A stretch of DNA of 64,000 nucleotides from CAZXCK01 sp964639225 (GTDB lineage: Bacteria; Chloroflexota; Anaerolineae; Aggregatilineales; Phototrophicaceae): assembly GCA_964639225.1 (NCBI GenBank), contig CAZXCK010000002.1, positions 25,676 through 89,675 on the forward strand. The letters are read 5' to 3'. Of this stretch, positions 42,902 through 50,765 are shown piece after piece. The notes under the pieces were generated by a model. That model was not told the origin of the DNA, did not search any database, and saw only the letters and a program-made list of their open reading frames with translations. Both the position numbers and the translations under genes were made by a program. Positions within the stretch are counted from its first letter, which is position 1. Every line of letters begins with the position of its first letter.

Positions 42902-44797
42902 ATGCGCGTTATTGGTACAGCAGGTCACGTCGATCACGGCAAATCGACGCTGGTGCGTCGCCTCACGGGCATTGACCCCGACCGGCTAATTGAAGAGAAA
43001 GCCCGCGAGATGACCATTGACCTGGGCTTTGCCTGGCTGGAGCTGCCGCACAGCGGCACCATCGGCATCGTCGACGTACCCGGTCACCGAGATTTCATCG
43101 AAAATATGCTGGCTGGTGTGGGCGGCATCGACGCCGTCCTACTCGTCATTGCTGCCGACGAAGGCGTGATGCCACAGACCCGCGAGCATCTCGCCATTCT
43201 CGACCTGCTTGGCGTCGAAAATGGCCTGGTCGTCATCACTAAAACCGACATGGCCAGCGACTCCGACTGGTTGGAACTTGTCGAAACTGATGTGCTTGGC
43301 GTGCTGGAAGGCACCGCGCTGGAACACGCCGAGGTTCTGCGTGTCTCCGCGCATACCGGAGACGGTATCCCCGAACTGGCCGAACACCTCGACACGCTGC
43401 TGACTGGCCTGCCCCAGCGACCGGACTACGATCAGCCGCGCCTGCCCATCGACCGCGTATTTTCTATGAGCGGCTTCGGTACCGTCGTCACTGGCACGCT
43501 GCTAGGCGGTGCTCTGCGCGTGGGCGATGAGATCGAAATCCAACCGACCGGCCTGCGTGGGCGTGTGCGTGGTCTGCAAAGCTACAAGCAGACGGTACCG
43601 GTCAGTTACCCCGGCAGCCGCACGGCGGTTAACATTTCTGGTGTGGAAAAACGCGCCATCGAACGCGGGCACGTCCTGACGCATCCGGGCCTCATTCACC
43701 CCACCAGGTTAGTCGATGTGCAGTTTCGTCACCTGCCGGACGCCGAACGTCCACTGCACCATAACACCGAAGTTAAAGTCTACTGCGGCGCAGCCGAGAC
43801 GCTGGCACGTGCACGCCTGCTCGATCAGCAAACGCTCGCCCCTGGGGAATCCGGTTGGTTGCAACTTCGCTTGCAGGACGCCCTGCCCCTGGCACGCGGT
43901 GATCGCTACATCATGCGTATTCCATCACCGGCGCAGACCATCGGCGGCGGCGTAGTCGTGGAACCACATCCACGCCGTCGCTGGCGGCGCTTCCAACCAA
44001 CCGTTATCAACACCCTGGAGACGCTGATACAGGGAACACCGGCGCAGCGCCTGGCACAGCACGCGGAAAGCCCGGAACCCATCCGAACTGCCGAATTACA
44101 GAAACTTACCGGCCTGGCGGCGGTAGAATTCGATGAAGCTGTCAGGCAGGCACTGGCCGAGGGGCTGCTCACTGCCCTGACCGACGACTCCCTGATGGCG
44201 ACCAGCAGCTATCGCGCCGGACAACGGCAAATTCTGACTCTGTTGGAACAATTTCATCAGGATACACCGCTGCGCGCTGGCATGCCACGCGAAGAACTGC
44301 GCAGCCGCTTGGAGATCAAAAGCGCCACATTGGCCTTGCTGCTGGAAAGCCTCAAGGATCAGGTCGTCGTCGAGAACAACAACATCCGCCTGCCAGATCA
44401 CAGTGTCCGCTTTAGCGAACAGCAGCAGGCCGCCGTCAACAGGCTGCGCCAGCAAATGGCAACCCAACCCTACGCACCACCGTCATACACGGAGGCCGTC
44501 GACATCACTGGAGAGCGCGTTCTGCGCGCCCTCATCGACATGGGCGAGATCGTGCAGATTCAGCGTGACATCATCCTCAGCAGTTCGGCATACGATGAGA
44601 TGGTGAACGCCACATTGACCATCATTGACCGTGACGGCAGCATCGACGCCAAAGGTCTGCGCGACCGGTTCAACACGTCGCGCAAGTACGCCATCGGCCT
44701 GCTGGAACATCTCGACTCGCTGGGTATCACCCGCCGCATCGGTGACGATCGTGTGCGCGGCAAACGTGCGCCATCCAACTCTGGTGGCGGCACTTAA
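42902..44797 (+). CDS. selB: Selenocysteine-specific translation elongation factor SelB
   Basis: SelB brings Sec-tRNA to UGA codons next to a SECIS hairpin. The 631 residues have the GTPase domain with GHVDHGKST (about 8-16), DVPGH (58-62), and TKTD in place of NKxD. EF-Tu-like domains II/III follow, with RVFSMSGFGTVVTGTLLGG and GDEIEIQP. The C-terminal winged-helix repeats (about 370-631) bind SECIS RNA and include AEITL-like helices and LRDRFNTSRKYAIGLLEHLD. Its presence means the organism probably decodes selenocysteine; selA, selD and tRNA-Sec are not seen here. Confidence 0.93.
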   Translation: MRVIGTAGHVDHGKSTLVRRLTGIDPDRLIEEKAREMTIDLGFAWLELPHSGTIGIVDVPGHRDFIENMLAGVGGIDAVLLVIAADEGVMPQTREHLAILDLLGVENGLVVITKTDMASDSDWLELVETDVLGVLEGTALEHAEVLRVSAHTGDGIPELAEHLDTLLTGLPQRPDYDQPRLPIDRVFSMSGFGTVVTGTLLGGALRVGDEIEIQPTGLRGRVRGLQSYKQTVPVSYPGSRTAVNISGVEKRAIERGHVLTHPGLIHPTRLVDVQFRHLPDAERPLHHNTEVKVYCGAAETLARARLLDQQTLAPGESGWLQLRLQDALPLARGDRYIMRIPSPAQTIGGGVVVEPHPRRRWRRFQPTVINTLETLIQGTPAQRLAQHAESPEPIRTAELQKLTGLAAVEFDEAVRQALAEGLLTALTDDSLMATSSYRAGQRQILTLLEQFHQDTPLRAGMPREELRSRLEIKSATLALLLESLKDQVVVENNNIRLPDHSVRFSEQQQAAVNRLRQQMATQPYAPPSYTEAVDITGERVLRALIDMGEIVQIQRDIILSSSAYDEMVNATLTIIDRDGSIDAKGLRDRFNTSRKYAIGLLEHLDSLGITRRIGDDRVRGKRAPSNSGGGT

Positions 44798-44811
44798 ACA
44801 ACGGTCGAGCA

Positions 44812-46164
44812 TCAACTGTTCTTATCGGTCATCTCCGCTTCAATCTGAATTTGCGTGATCTCGGCGGTCGCAAGTGCGTCGAGCACGATGCGCTGGATGT
44901 TAGCGCCCAGCCCTACCAGCTTCTCCTCGACACGCTCATAACCCCGGTCGATCTGGCCAATGTTCGAAATGCGTGTCTCGCCACGCGCTCCCAGGGCCGC
45001 CAGCACCAAAGCCATGCCGGCGCGAATATCCGGACTGGAGATGTACGGCACACCGCGCAGTGTCGTCGGCCCCTGCACCAGTGCCCGGTGCGGATCGCAC
45101 AACGTAATGCGTGCGCCCATCCGCACCAGCTTATCGGTGAAGAAAAACCGGCTTTCGTACATCCAGTCGTGGAACATAATCGCGCCTGCACTGCGTGTCG
45201 CCACCACCAGCGCGATGCTCATCAGGTCCGGCGGGAATGCTGGCCAGGGCTGCGCTTTGATGATAGGAATACGCCCGCCAATATCCGGAACCACCGTCAG
45301 CGACTGGCTGGCCGGTACGATGACATCCTGGCCCTCGACATCCCAGCGCACGCCCAACCGTTCAAACACCAGTGCCGCCATCCCCAGATGCTGCGGGTCA
45401 GCGTCCTTAATGCGGACATGGCCACCGGTCATCACCGCCGCGCCGATGTAACTGCCAACCTCGATGAAATCCGCGCCGACGCGGGCTTCACCGCCGTGCA
45501 GCCGCTCCACCCCCTCAATTGTCAACTGATTGGAGCCAATGCCGTCGATTTTCGCGCCCAGGGTCACCAGCATGTTACACAGGTCCTGAATATGCGGTTC
45601 GCTGGCGGCATTGCTGATGACTGTCGTACCGCGCGCCAGCACCGCCGCCATGATAACGTTCTCTGTGGCGGTGACACTTGCCTCGCGCAGCAGAATCGGC
45701 GCGCCGGTGAGATGCTCGGCGTGCAGGCTGAACAGTCCACGCTCGTACTCAGCTTCTACACCCAGGCGGCGCAGCGCGACGATATGCGTATCCACACGCC
45801 GCTCGCCGATGACATCACCGCCGGGCACAGGCAGCACCGCCCGGCCAAAGCGTCCCAGCAGCGGACCAGCAAACACAAAGCTGGCCCGAATCCGCTGGGC
45901 CAGCGAACGTTCCAGTTTCCAGGTTTTGACGTCCGCCGTCGTTACGCGCACCGAATGCTCGCCGATCCACTCGATCTGAGCACCCAGTTCAATCATGATA
46001 TCGATGGTCACCAGCACATCAGCGATTTTCGGGACATTGTGCAGTACAACCGGCTCATCGGTCAGCAGGCAGGCAGGCAGCATTTTGAGGATGGCGTTTT
46101 TATTGCCACCTGGCCTGACTTCTCCGTTAAGCGAGTTACCGCCATCAATTACGAACTGCTGCAT
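44812..46164 (-). CDS. murA: UDP-N-acetylglucosamine 1-carboxyvinyltransferase, Cys-to-Asp form
   Basis: MurA starts peptidoglycan synthesis by adding enolpyruvate to UDP-GlcNAc. The 450 residues retain GGNKNA near the start, PLLGRFG, WPAFPPDL (catalytic Asp) and SSPDIRAGMALVLAALGA. At the loop that carries catalytic Cys115 in E. coli (PGGCAIG) the sequence is PGGDVIG, with Asp117 here. That Asp form is known to be active and insensitive to fosfomycin in other bacteria. AGGAG six bases upstream of ATG 46164 fixes the start. It overlaps the previous minus-strand gene by 20 bases. Confidence 0.94.
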   Translation of the reverse strand: MQQFVIDGGNSLNGEVRPGGNKNAILKMLPACLLTDEPVVLHNVPKIADVLVTIDIMIELGAQIEWIGEHSVRVTTADVKTWKLERSLAQRIRASFVFAGPLLGRFGRAVLPVPGGDVIGERRVDTHIVALRRLGVEAEYERGLFSLHAEHLTGAPILLREASVTATENVIMAAVLARGTTVISNAASEPHIQDLCNMLVTLGAKIDGIGSNQLTIEGVERLHGGEARVGADFIEVGSYIGAAVMTGGHVRIKDADPQHLGMAALVFERLGVRWDVEGQDVIVPASQSLTVVPDIGGRIPIIKAQPWPAFPPDLMSIALVVATRSAGAIMFHDWMYESRFFFTDKLVRMGARITLCDPHRALVQGPTTLRGVPYISSPDIRAGMALVLAALGARGETRISNIGQIDRGYERVEEKLVGLGANIQRIVLDALATAEITQIQIEAEMTDKNS

Positions 46165-47011
46165 CGAAATCTCCTACAACTAACTCCACCCGATCGCCAA
46201 CAGAGACCTCAAGCCGCCGGGCCGCATCGCCCTGGTTCACTGCCACTTCCAGATACCCGGTACTGCCCACCAGCGCCAGCAGATCGCCGCGCAAGGCTTC
46301 GCTGTATGAAACCCGTATCTCGTGAATGGTCTGGCCGTTGAGCGTAACCGTTGCTTCAGGCGCACTAACCATCAACGGACCGCGCTGCGGTTCAAATACC
46401 GGTTCCAGCAGCAGCCGATCTTCCTGCACCCAGCGCAACCGACCAATACTGGTGGTGATGTTACCAAAGCGGTCGATCTGCGTGACTTCGCCAGTCACCG
46501 ATGCACCCACGATATTCAACTCCGGGCGTGGTAGCTGGACCAGACGCTCAAGCGACGGGCCGAGATGTGCCAGCGGCACCCCCGCCGCCAGATGTGCAGC
46601 CGCCGGTGCGAAGATATCGCGGCCATGAAATGTAGTACTCACCTGCGGCAGTCGGTACTCTGGGTTGACCAGTTCCACAATCTGAACTTCGGCATCCAGC
46701 TTTTCCAGCGCATAGGTCAGCACGCCGTTATCCGGACCCACAAAGGTATAGCTCCCTACCTGGACCGCCACCGGACGACGCGTACTGCCCACACCCGGAT
46801 CAATGACGACCAGAAACACCGTACCCGCCGGGAAAAACGTGCAGGCATCACGCAGCGCGATAGCCCCCTGGCGTACATGCTGCGGTTCGATCGCATGTGA
46901 AATATCCACCAGGCGCGCCTCTGGATGGATATCCAGCATCACTCCTTTCATCACCCCAACGTAGATATCCTGTAGGCCAAAATCGGTTAACAAGGCGATA
47001 ATGGAACTCAT
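46145..47011 (-). CDS. SAM hydroxide adenosyltransferase (DUF62 family)
   Basis: These enzymes split S-adenosylmethionine with water, giving adenosine and methionine. The 288 residues show the N-terminal LLTDFGLQDIYVGVMKGV, ISHAIEPQHVRQGA, FLVVIDPGVGS and FVGPDNGVLT. The C-terminal barrel with ITQIDRFGNITTS-like residues (here VTQIDRFGNITTS) follows. These are the family signatures. It is the upstream member of a two-gene minus-strand unit with murA. The ATG at 47011 has AGGATC upstream. Halogenase relatives differ in the nucleophile site, but bacterial homologues of this length are hydroxide transferases. Confidence 0.9.
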   Translation of the reverse strand: MSSIIALLTDFGLQDIYVGVMKGVMLDIHPEARLVDISHAIEPQHVRQGAIALRDACTFFPAGTVFLVVIDPGVGSTRRPVAVQVGSYTFVGPDNGVLTYALEKLDAEVQIVELVNPEYRLPQVSTTFHGRDIFAPAAAHLAAGVPLAHLGPSLERLVQLPRPELNIVGASVTGEVTQIDRFGNITTSIGRLRWVQEDRLLLEPVFEPQRGPLMVSAPEATVTLNGQTIHEIRVSYSEALRGDLLALVGSTGYLEVAVNQGDAARRLEVSVGDRVELVVGDFDAAVRN

Positions 47012-47084
47012 CAGTCATTGATCCTGTCAGTTAGAGCCTTCAAATATGAGGCTATTGTAACGCAACCCAGGCGCTTCGGGGACG

Positions 47085-47113
47085 TTGACAACTCTACGCC
47101 CCGCCGCTATACT
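47085..47113 (+). promoter_or_regulatory. Consensus promoter of the his operon
   Basis: TTGACA (47085-47090), exactly 17 bases, then TATACT (47108-47113). The predicted transcript start (about 47120) precedes the leader peptide by about 28 bases. Confidence 0.9.
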
Positions 47114-47147
47114 CGCAAAAATCCAATGAAAAGAAAAGGCGCACGCA

Positions 47148-47201
47148 ATGCATCATCATTGGCTCAATCGTACAGACAACCCGGTGTTGGCCTGTCGCTA
47201 G
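47148..47201 (+). CDS. hisL: his operon leader peptide (HisL), attenuation control
   Basis: A 17-codon frame reads MHHHWLNRTDNPVLACR and stops with TAG. AAAGG about eight bases upstream makes it translatable. Codons 2-4 are all CAT (His). It sits between a consensus promoter and a GC-rich terminator hairpin with a T6 tail, and hisH follows. This is the arrangement of ribosome-mediated transcription attenuation: a His shortage should stall the ribosome at codons 2-4. The bases CCGGTG (47181-47186) inside the frame can pair with CGCCGG (47238-47243) in the terminator, a possible antiterminator. Expression has not been shown; this is inferred from layout. Confidence 0.82.
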   Translation: MHHHWLNRTDNPVLACR

Positions 47202-47231
47202 CCGTCACGATTGCTGCGTGCTGCCTGCCAG

Positions 47232-47256
47232 ACCCCGCGCCGGAGCGGGGTTTTTT
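47232..47256 (+). terminator. Attenuator terminator upstream of hisH
   Basis: ACCCCGC (47232-47238) pairs with GCGGGGT (47245-47251) around GCCGGA, followed by a T6 run (47251-47256). It lies 31 bases after the leader-peptide stop codon and 40 bases before hisH. Confidence 0.92.
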
Positions 47257-47295
47257 GTTTGCCTGCATTTATGAAACGCAACTGAGGAGTCGCGT

Positions 47296-47919
47296 ATGCT
47301 CGCTGTCATCGACTATGGAGCCGGAAACCTGCGCAGTGTGCTGCACGCCCTGAATCATCTGGGGGTGGACCAGCTAAAACTGGCCCGCACACCTGCCGAC
47401 CTGCAAGGCGCGCGGCAGATTATTCTGCCGGGTGTGGGCGCGTTTGGCGCGGGCATGGAGCAGCTACACCGCCAGCAAATCGTAGAACCGCTTAAAACGG
47501 CTCTGGCGGCGGGCGTACCCTATCTCGGTATCTGTCTGGGGATGCAGTTCCTGTTCGAGCACAGCGACGAAATGGGCCAGCATGCCGGGCTGGCTGTCCT
47601 GCCCGGCCATGTGACTCGCTTCTCACCGGACCTGGGACTTAAGATTCCACACATGGGCTGGAATCAGCTCCAACTCAGGCGCGAATCGCCACTGCTGGCC
47701 GACGTGCCACCGAATAGCTATGCCTACTTCGTGCACAGCTACTACTGCGTACCAGCCAATGCCGATGATCTGATCATTGAGACGGATTACGGCCAGCCCT
47801 TCGCCGCCGCCGTCCAGCGTGACCATATCTACGGCGTCCAGTTCCATCCGGAAAAAAGCCAGGCAATTGGCCTGCAAATTCTGCGTAACTTCCTGAAGAT
47901 TGGGGAAACAGTATCATGA
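47296..47919 (+). CDS. hisH: Imidazole glycerol phosphate synthase, glutaminase subunit HisH
   Basis: HisH supplies ammonia from glutamine to HisF. The 207 residues form a class I glutamine amidotransferase with LPGVGAFGAGM, the nucleophile Cys in LGICLGMQ (about residue 79), and the His and Glu in FHPEKSQ (about 184-189). GAGGAG six bases upstream fixes the ATG at 47296. It is the first structural gene of hisH-hisA-hisF-hisI-hisE and overlaps hisA by four bases (ATGA). Confidence 0.97.
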   Translation: MLAVIDYGAGNLRSVLHALNHLGVDQLKLARTPADLQGARQIILPGVGAFGAGMEQLHRQQIVEPLKTALAAGVPYLGICLGMQFLFEHSDEMGQHAGLAVLPGHVTRFSPDLGLKIPHMGWNQLQLRRESPLLADVPPNSYAYFVHSYYCVPANADDLIIETDYGQPFAAAVQRDHIYGVQFHPEKSQAIGLQILRNFLKIGETVS

Positions 47920-48647
47920 TCGTCTATCCAGCTATCGACCTGCGCGGCGGGCGCGTGGTGCGCCTCAAAGAAGGCGACCCCAACCGCCAGACTCTGTTCA
48001 GCGATGATCCGCTGAACACCGCCCAGCAGTGGATCGACCAGGGGGCAAAATGGCTGCACGTCGTCAACCTGGACGGCGCCTTCCAGGCGGAAAACAACAA
48101 TCTCGCGGTCTTACAGCAGATTGCCCGTCTGAACGTCAGCGTGCAGTTCGGCGGCGGCCTGCGCAACATGGAAGACATCGCCCACGCTCTGGAACTGGGC
48201 GCGAAACGCATCGTTCTGGGCACAGTCGCCATAAAACAACCGGAAATAGTCGTGCAGGCTGTCGAACGCTTCGGCACGGACGCCATCTGTGTAGCGCTCG
48301 ACGCCCGTGACGGCAAAATCACGACGCACGGCTGGCAGCAGGCAACTGAACTCACCCCGCTGGATTACGGACGCTTTATGGCGCAGCAGGGAGTCCGACA
48401 CGCCCTATACACTGATGTCGCGCGCGACGGCCAGCTTACCGGCAGCGATGTCGAGCGGACTATCGCCCTGGGCCGCGACAGCGACTTACAGGTGATCGCA
48501 TCCGGCGGTGTGGCGACTGTGGCCGAAATCACCCAACTGGCCGCCAGCGGCGCCGTCGCCGGTGTCATCATCGGCATGGCGCTTTACGAAGGTCGGCTCA
48601 CTTTAACCGAAGCCCTGAACGCAGCGAGGAATCAGGATGCTGGCTAA
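47916..48647 (+). CDS. hisA: ProFAR isomerase HisA
   Basis: HisA opens and isomerises the ribose of ProFAR (the fourth step of histidine synthesis). The 243-residue (beta/alpha)8 barrel begins PAIDLRGGRVVRLKEGD with the catalytic Asp (about residue 8). GGGLR, the second catalytic Asp in YTDVARDGQLTG, and IASGGVAT and GVIIGMALYEG phosphate-binding loops follow. It overlaps hisH by four bases and hisF by 11, which indicates translational coupling. Confidence 0.97.
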   Translation: MIVYPAIDLRGGRVVRLKEGDPNRQTLFSDDPLNTAQQWIDQGAKWLHVVNLDGAFQAENNNLAVLQQIARLNVSVQFGGGLRNMEDIAHALELGAKRIVLGTVAIKQPEIVVQAVERFGTDAICVALDARDGKITTHGWQQATELTPLDYGRFMAQQGVRHALYTDVARDGQLTGSDVERTIALGRDSDLQVIASGGVATVAEITQLAASGAVAGVIIGMALYEGRLTLTEALNAARNQDAG

Positions 48648-49430
48648 ACGAATTATCCCCTGCCTGGACGTACATAACGGGCGCGTCGTCAAAGGCGTCA
48701 ACTTCGTCAACCTGCGTGACGCTGGTGACCCGGTCGAACAGGCTGCCGTCTACGACCGCGAAGGCGCTGACGAACTCGTGTTCCTGGACATCACCGCCAG
48801 CCACGAAAACCGCCAGACCACCCTCGATATGGTGCGCAGCGTCGCCGACAGCGTATTTATCCCCTTCTGCGTGGGCGGCGGCATCCGCACCCTGGAAGAC
48901 ATCCGCGCCACACTGCTGGCCGGAGCCGACAAGGTAAGCATTAACAGCGCGGCTATCCGCAACCCGCAGATCATCGACGATGGCGCGTGGGGCTTCGGCA
49001 GCCAGTGCATCGTCGTCGCCATCGACCCCAAGCGCGTTGACGGTCGCTGGATTGTCCACATCAACGGCGGTCGGGTGCCAACCGGCAAGGAAGCGGTCGC
49101 CTGGGCGCGAGAGGTCGAGGCGCGCGGCGCAGGCGAAATTCTGCTGACCAGCATGGACCGGGACGGCACCAAAGCCGGTTATGACCTGGAACTCACCGCG
49201 GCTGTCGCTGATGCCGTGTCGATTCCAGTTATCGCANNNNNNNNNNAGGTGGAGCCGGAGCAGTCTCGCATTTTCACGATGCACTGACCACCGGCAAAGC
49301 CGATGCTGCCCTGGCTGCCAGCCTGTTCCATTACAACGAACTGCGCATCGGTGACCTCAAGCGCGACCTGGCCGCGCGCGGCGTGCCGGTTCGACTGACT
49401 GGATGGGAGGCGCTCGATGCCGTCGAATAA
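48637..49430 (+). CDS. hisF: Imidazole glycerol phosphate synthase, cyclase subunit HisF (with assembly gap)
   Basis: HisF closes the imidazole ring and releases AICAR. IPCLDVHNGRVVKG (catalytic Asp near 11), GGGIRT, DKVSINSAA and TSMDRDGTKAGYDLEL are present. A run of 10 N (49237-49246) interrupts the frame just before GGAGAVSHFHDALTTGKADAAL. The family sequence needs only one Ser (IPVIA-S-GGAG) between the flanks, i.e. two missing bases plus the A at 49247. The N run is therefore a scaffolding placeholder and the apparent stop at 49287 is an artefact. The real gene continues to the TAA at 49428-49430. Confidence 0.93.
49237..49246. other. Assembly gap (10 N) inside hisF
   Basis: Ten undetermined bases. 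Comparing the HisF reading on both sides, the gap should be about two bases, so its length is arbitrary. Confidence 0.95.
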
Positions 49431-49770
49431 CACCGATCTGGATTTCGACACGATCAGATGGGACGCACAGGGACTCATTCCGGCCATCATCCAGGACGCG
49501 ACAACGCGGCAGGTACTCACCCTGGCCTACATGAATACCGAGTCACTACGGCGCACATTGGAGACCGGCGAAACCGTCTTCTGGAGCCGGAGCCGGGGCG
49601 AACTATGGCACAAAGGCGAAACATCCGGTAATGTCCAGAAGGTGCGCCATATCGCGGTTGATTGCGACGCCGACGCACTGTTGATCCTGGTTGAACCCGC
49701 CGGGCCAGCCTGTCATACCGGCAATATCACCTGCTTTTATCGCACACTGGCCGATTTCGAAACGGAGTAA
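49417..49770 (+). CDS. hisI: Phosphoribosyl-AMP cyclohydrolase HisI
   Basis: HisI opens the purine ring of PR-AMP. The 117 residues carry LAYMNTESLRRTLETG, FWSRSRGELWHKGETSGN, the metal-binding DCDADALL and the zinc/catalytic CHTG..TCFY. It is the single-domain form, with hisE as a separate gene. ATG 49417 overlaps the hisF end by 14 bases. The sequence is complete. Confidence 0.97.
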   Translation: MPSNNTDLDFDTIRWDAQGLIPAIIQDATTRQVLTLAYMNTESLRRTLETGETVFWSRSRGELWHKGETSGNVQKVRHIAVDCDADALLILVEPAGPACHTGNITCFYRTLADFETE

Positions 49771-49774
49771 CACC

Positions 49775-50056
49775 ATGACCGATATGCTGCATCAGCTACA
49801 GGCCATCATCCACGACCGAAAGCAAAACCCCCAGCCAGGCAGCTATACCAACCGCCTGCTTGACACCGGTCCCAACAAAACCGCACAGAAAGTCGGCGAG
49901 GAAGCTGTCGAAGTAATCGTCGCCGCACTCGGTCAGGAACGTGAAGATCAGATCAACGAACTGGCCGACCTGTTCTATCATACGCTGGTGCTGATGGCCC
50001 AGCTTGATATTTCGCTGGATGATGTCAACGCCGAACTGGCGCGTCGTCATCGTTAG
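49775..50056 (+). CDS. hisE: Phosphoribosyl-ATP pyrophosphatase HisE
   Basis: HisE removes pyrophosphate from PR-ATP. The 93 residues are an all-alpha MazG-like fold with SYTNRLLDTGPNKTAQKVGEEAVEVIVAA and NELADLFYHTLVLM, which hold the metal-binding Glu and Asp residues. GGAG eight bases before ATG 49775 sets the start. It is the last recognisable his gene; hisG, hisD, hisC and hisB are not in the window, so the pathway is split in this genome. Confidence 0.96.
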   Translation: MTDMLHQLQAIIHDRKQNPQPGSYTNRLLDTGPNKTAQKVGEEAVEVIVAALGQEREDQINELADLFYHTLVLMAQLDISLDDVNAELARRHR

Positions 50057-50075
50057 AAAAGGAGCACACATTATT

Positions 50076-50665
50076 ATGGCACTGCCTCCACTGCGCCAAC
50101 TAGAGACGCAGAACCCCGAATTTCAGCGATTCCGCCAGCAGACCCTGAACCAATGGCTGCTTATCGGTGGGCTGGCGGGACTGTCCATGCTGCTTATGGG
50201 GATCGTTGGGCTGGCGATTACACTTTTCGCCCTGGGCTACGTTCTCATCACCACATTGATGAACGTCTACCAGCGCCTGCAGGTCGAGAACTACCAGCAT
50301 TACCGCCAGATCGAAGCACTGATGTCGCTGCAAGCTACGCTGAAGCTGCGTTATGCGCTGCCACCAATGAGACTGTGGTCCATTTCGCCCGATTTCGGCC
50401 TGCTGCTGGCCGAGCAGGTCCGACGCCGTCAGCCAACCCGCGTCCTCGAACTGGGCAGCGGGGCATCGACGCTGGTGCTGGCTTATGCGCTGGAAGCGGT
50501 CGGCAGCGGTAAACTCATCTCCGTTGAACACAACGAAGAATATGTTGAGCGTACACGCCGCGAGCTGGACAAGCACGGGTTGTCAGATTGGGTGACGGTG
50601 ATCCATGCACCATTGACCGATGTCACCGACGATGAGTCAACCTATCGCTGGTACGACATCCCCGA
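50076..50665 (+). CDS. Membrane-anchored SAM-dependent methyltransferase, truncated by gap
   Basis: About 197 residues are visible before an N run. Two hydrophobic helices (about 28-65, WLLIGGLAGLSMLLMGIVGL onward) precede a class I methyltransferase-type domain with VLELGSGASTLVLAYALE (motif I) and LISVEHNEEYVERTRREL. GGAG about 11 bases upstream of ATG 50076 gives a fair start. The 3' end is lost in the gap. The substrate is unknown; it may belong to a class of O-methyltransferase-like proteins with N-terminal anchors. It follows hisE by 19 bases, so it may be the last gene of the his transcript. Confidence 0.7.
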
Positions 50666-50765
50666 NNNNNNNNNNNNNNNNNNNNNNNNNNNNNNNNNNN
50701 NNNNNNNNNNNNNNNNNNNNNNNNNNNNNNNNNNNNNNNNNNNNNNNNNNNNNNNNNNNNNNNNN
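50666..50765. other. Assembly gap (100 N)
   Basis: A standard 100-base placeholder. Both flanking genes converge on it and both lose their 3' ends, so its real length is unknown. Confidence 0.97.

Noticed and set aside
44851..46341. A 496-codon open frame on the plus strand
   Set aside because: It is antisense to murA and the SAM hydroxide adenosyltransferase, has no recognisable domain and is His/Arg/Gln-rich as expected of a shadow frame in GC-rich DNA.
47018..47353. A 111-codon frame over the his leader region
   Set aside because: It overlaps the promoter, hisL and terminator and runs into hisH in another frame; the leader elements explain the sequence better.
48637..49287. hisF truncated by frameshift
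   Set aside because: The flanking frames join as normal HisF once the N10 placeholder is set to two bases.
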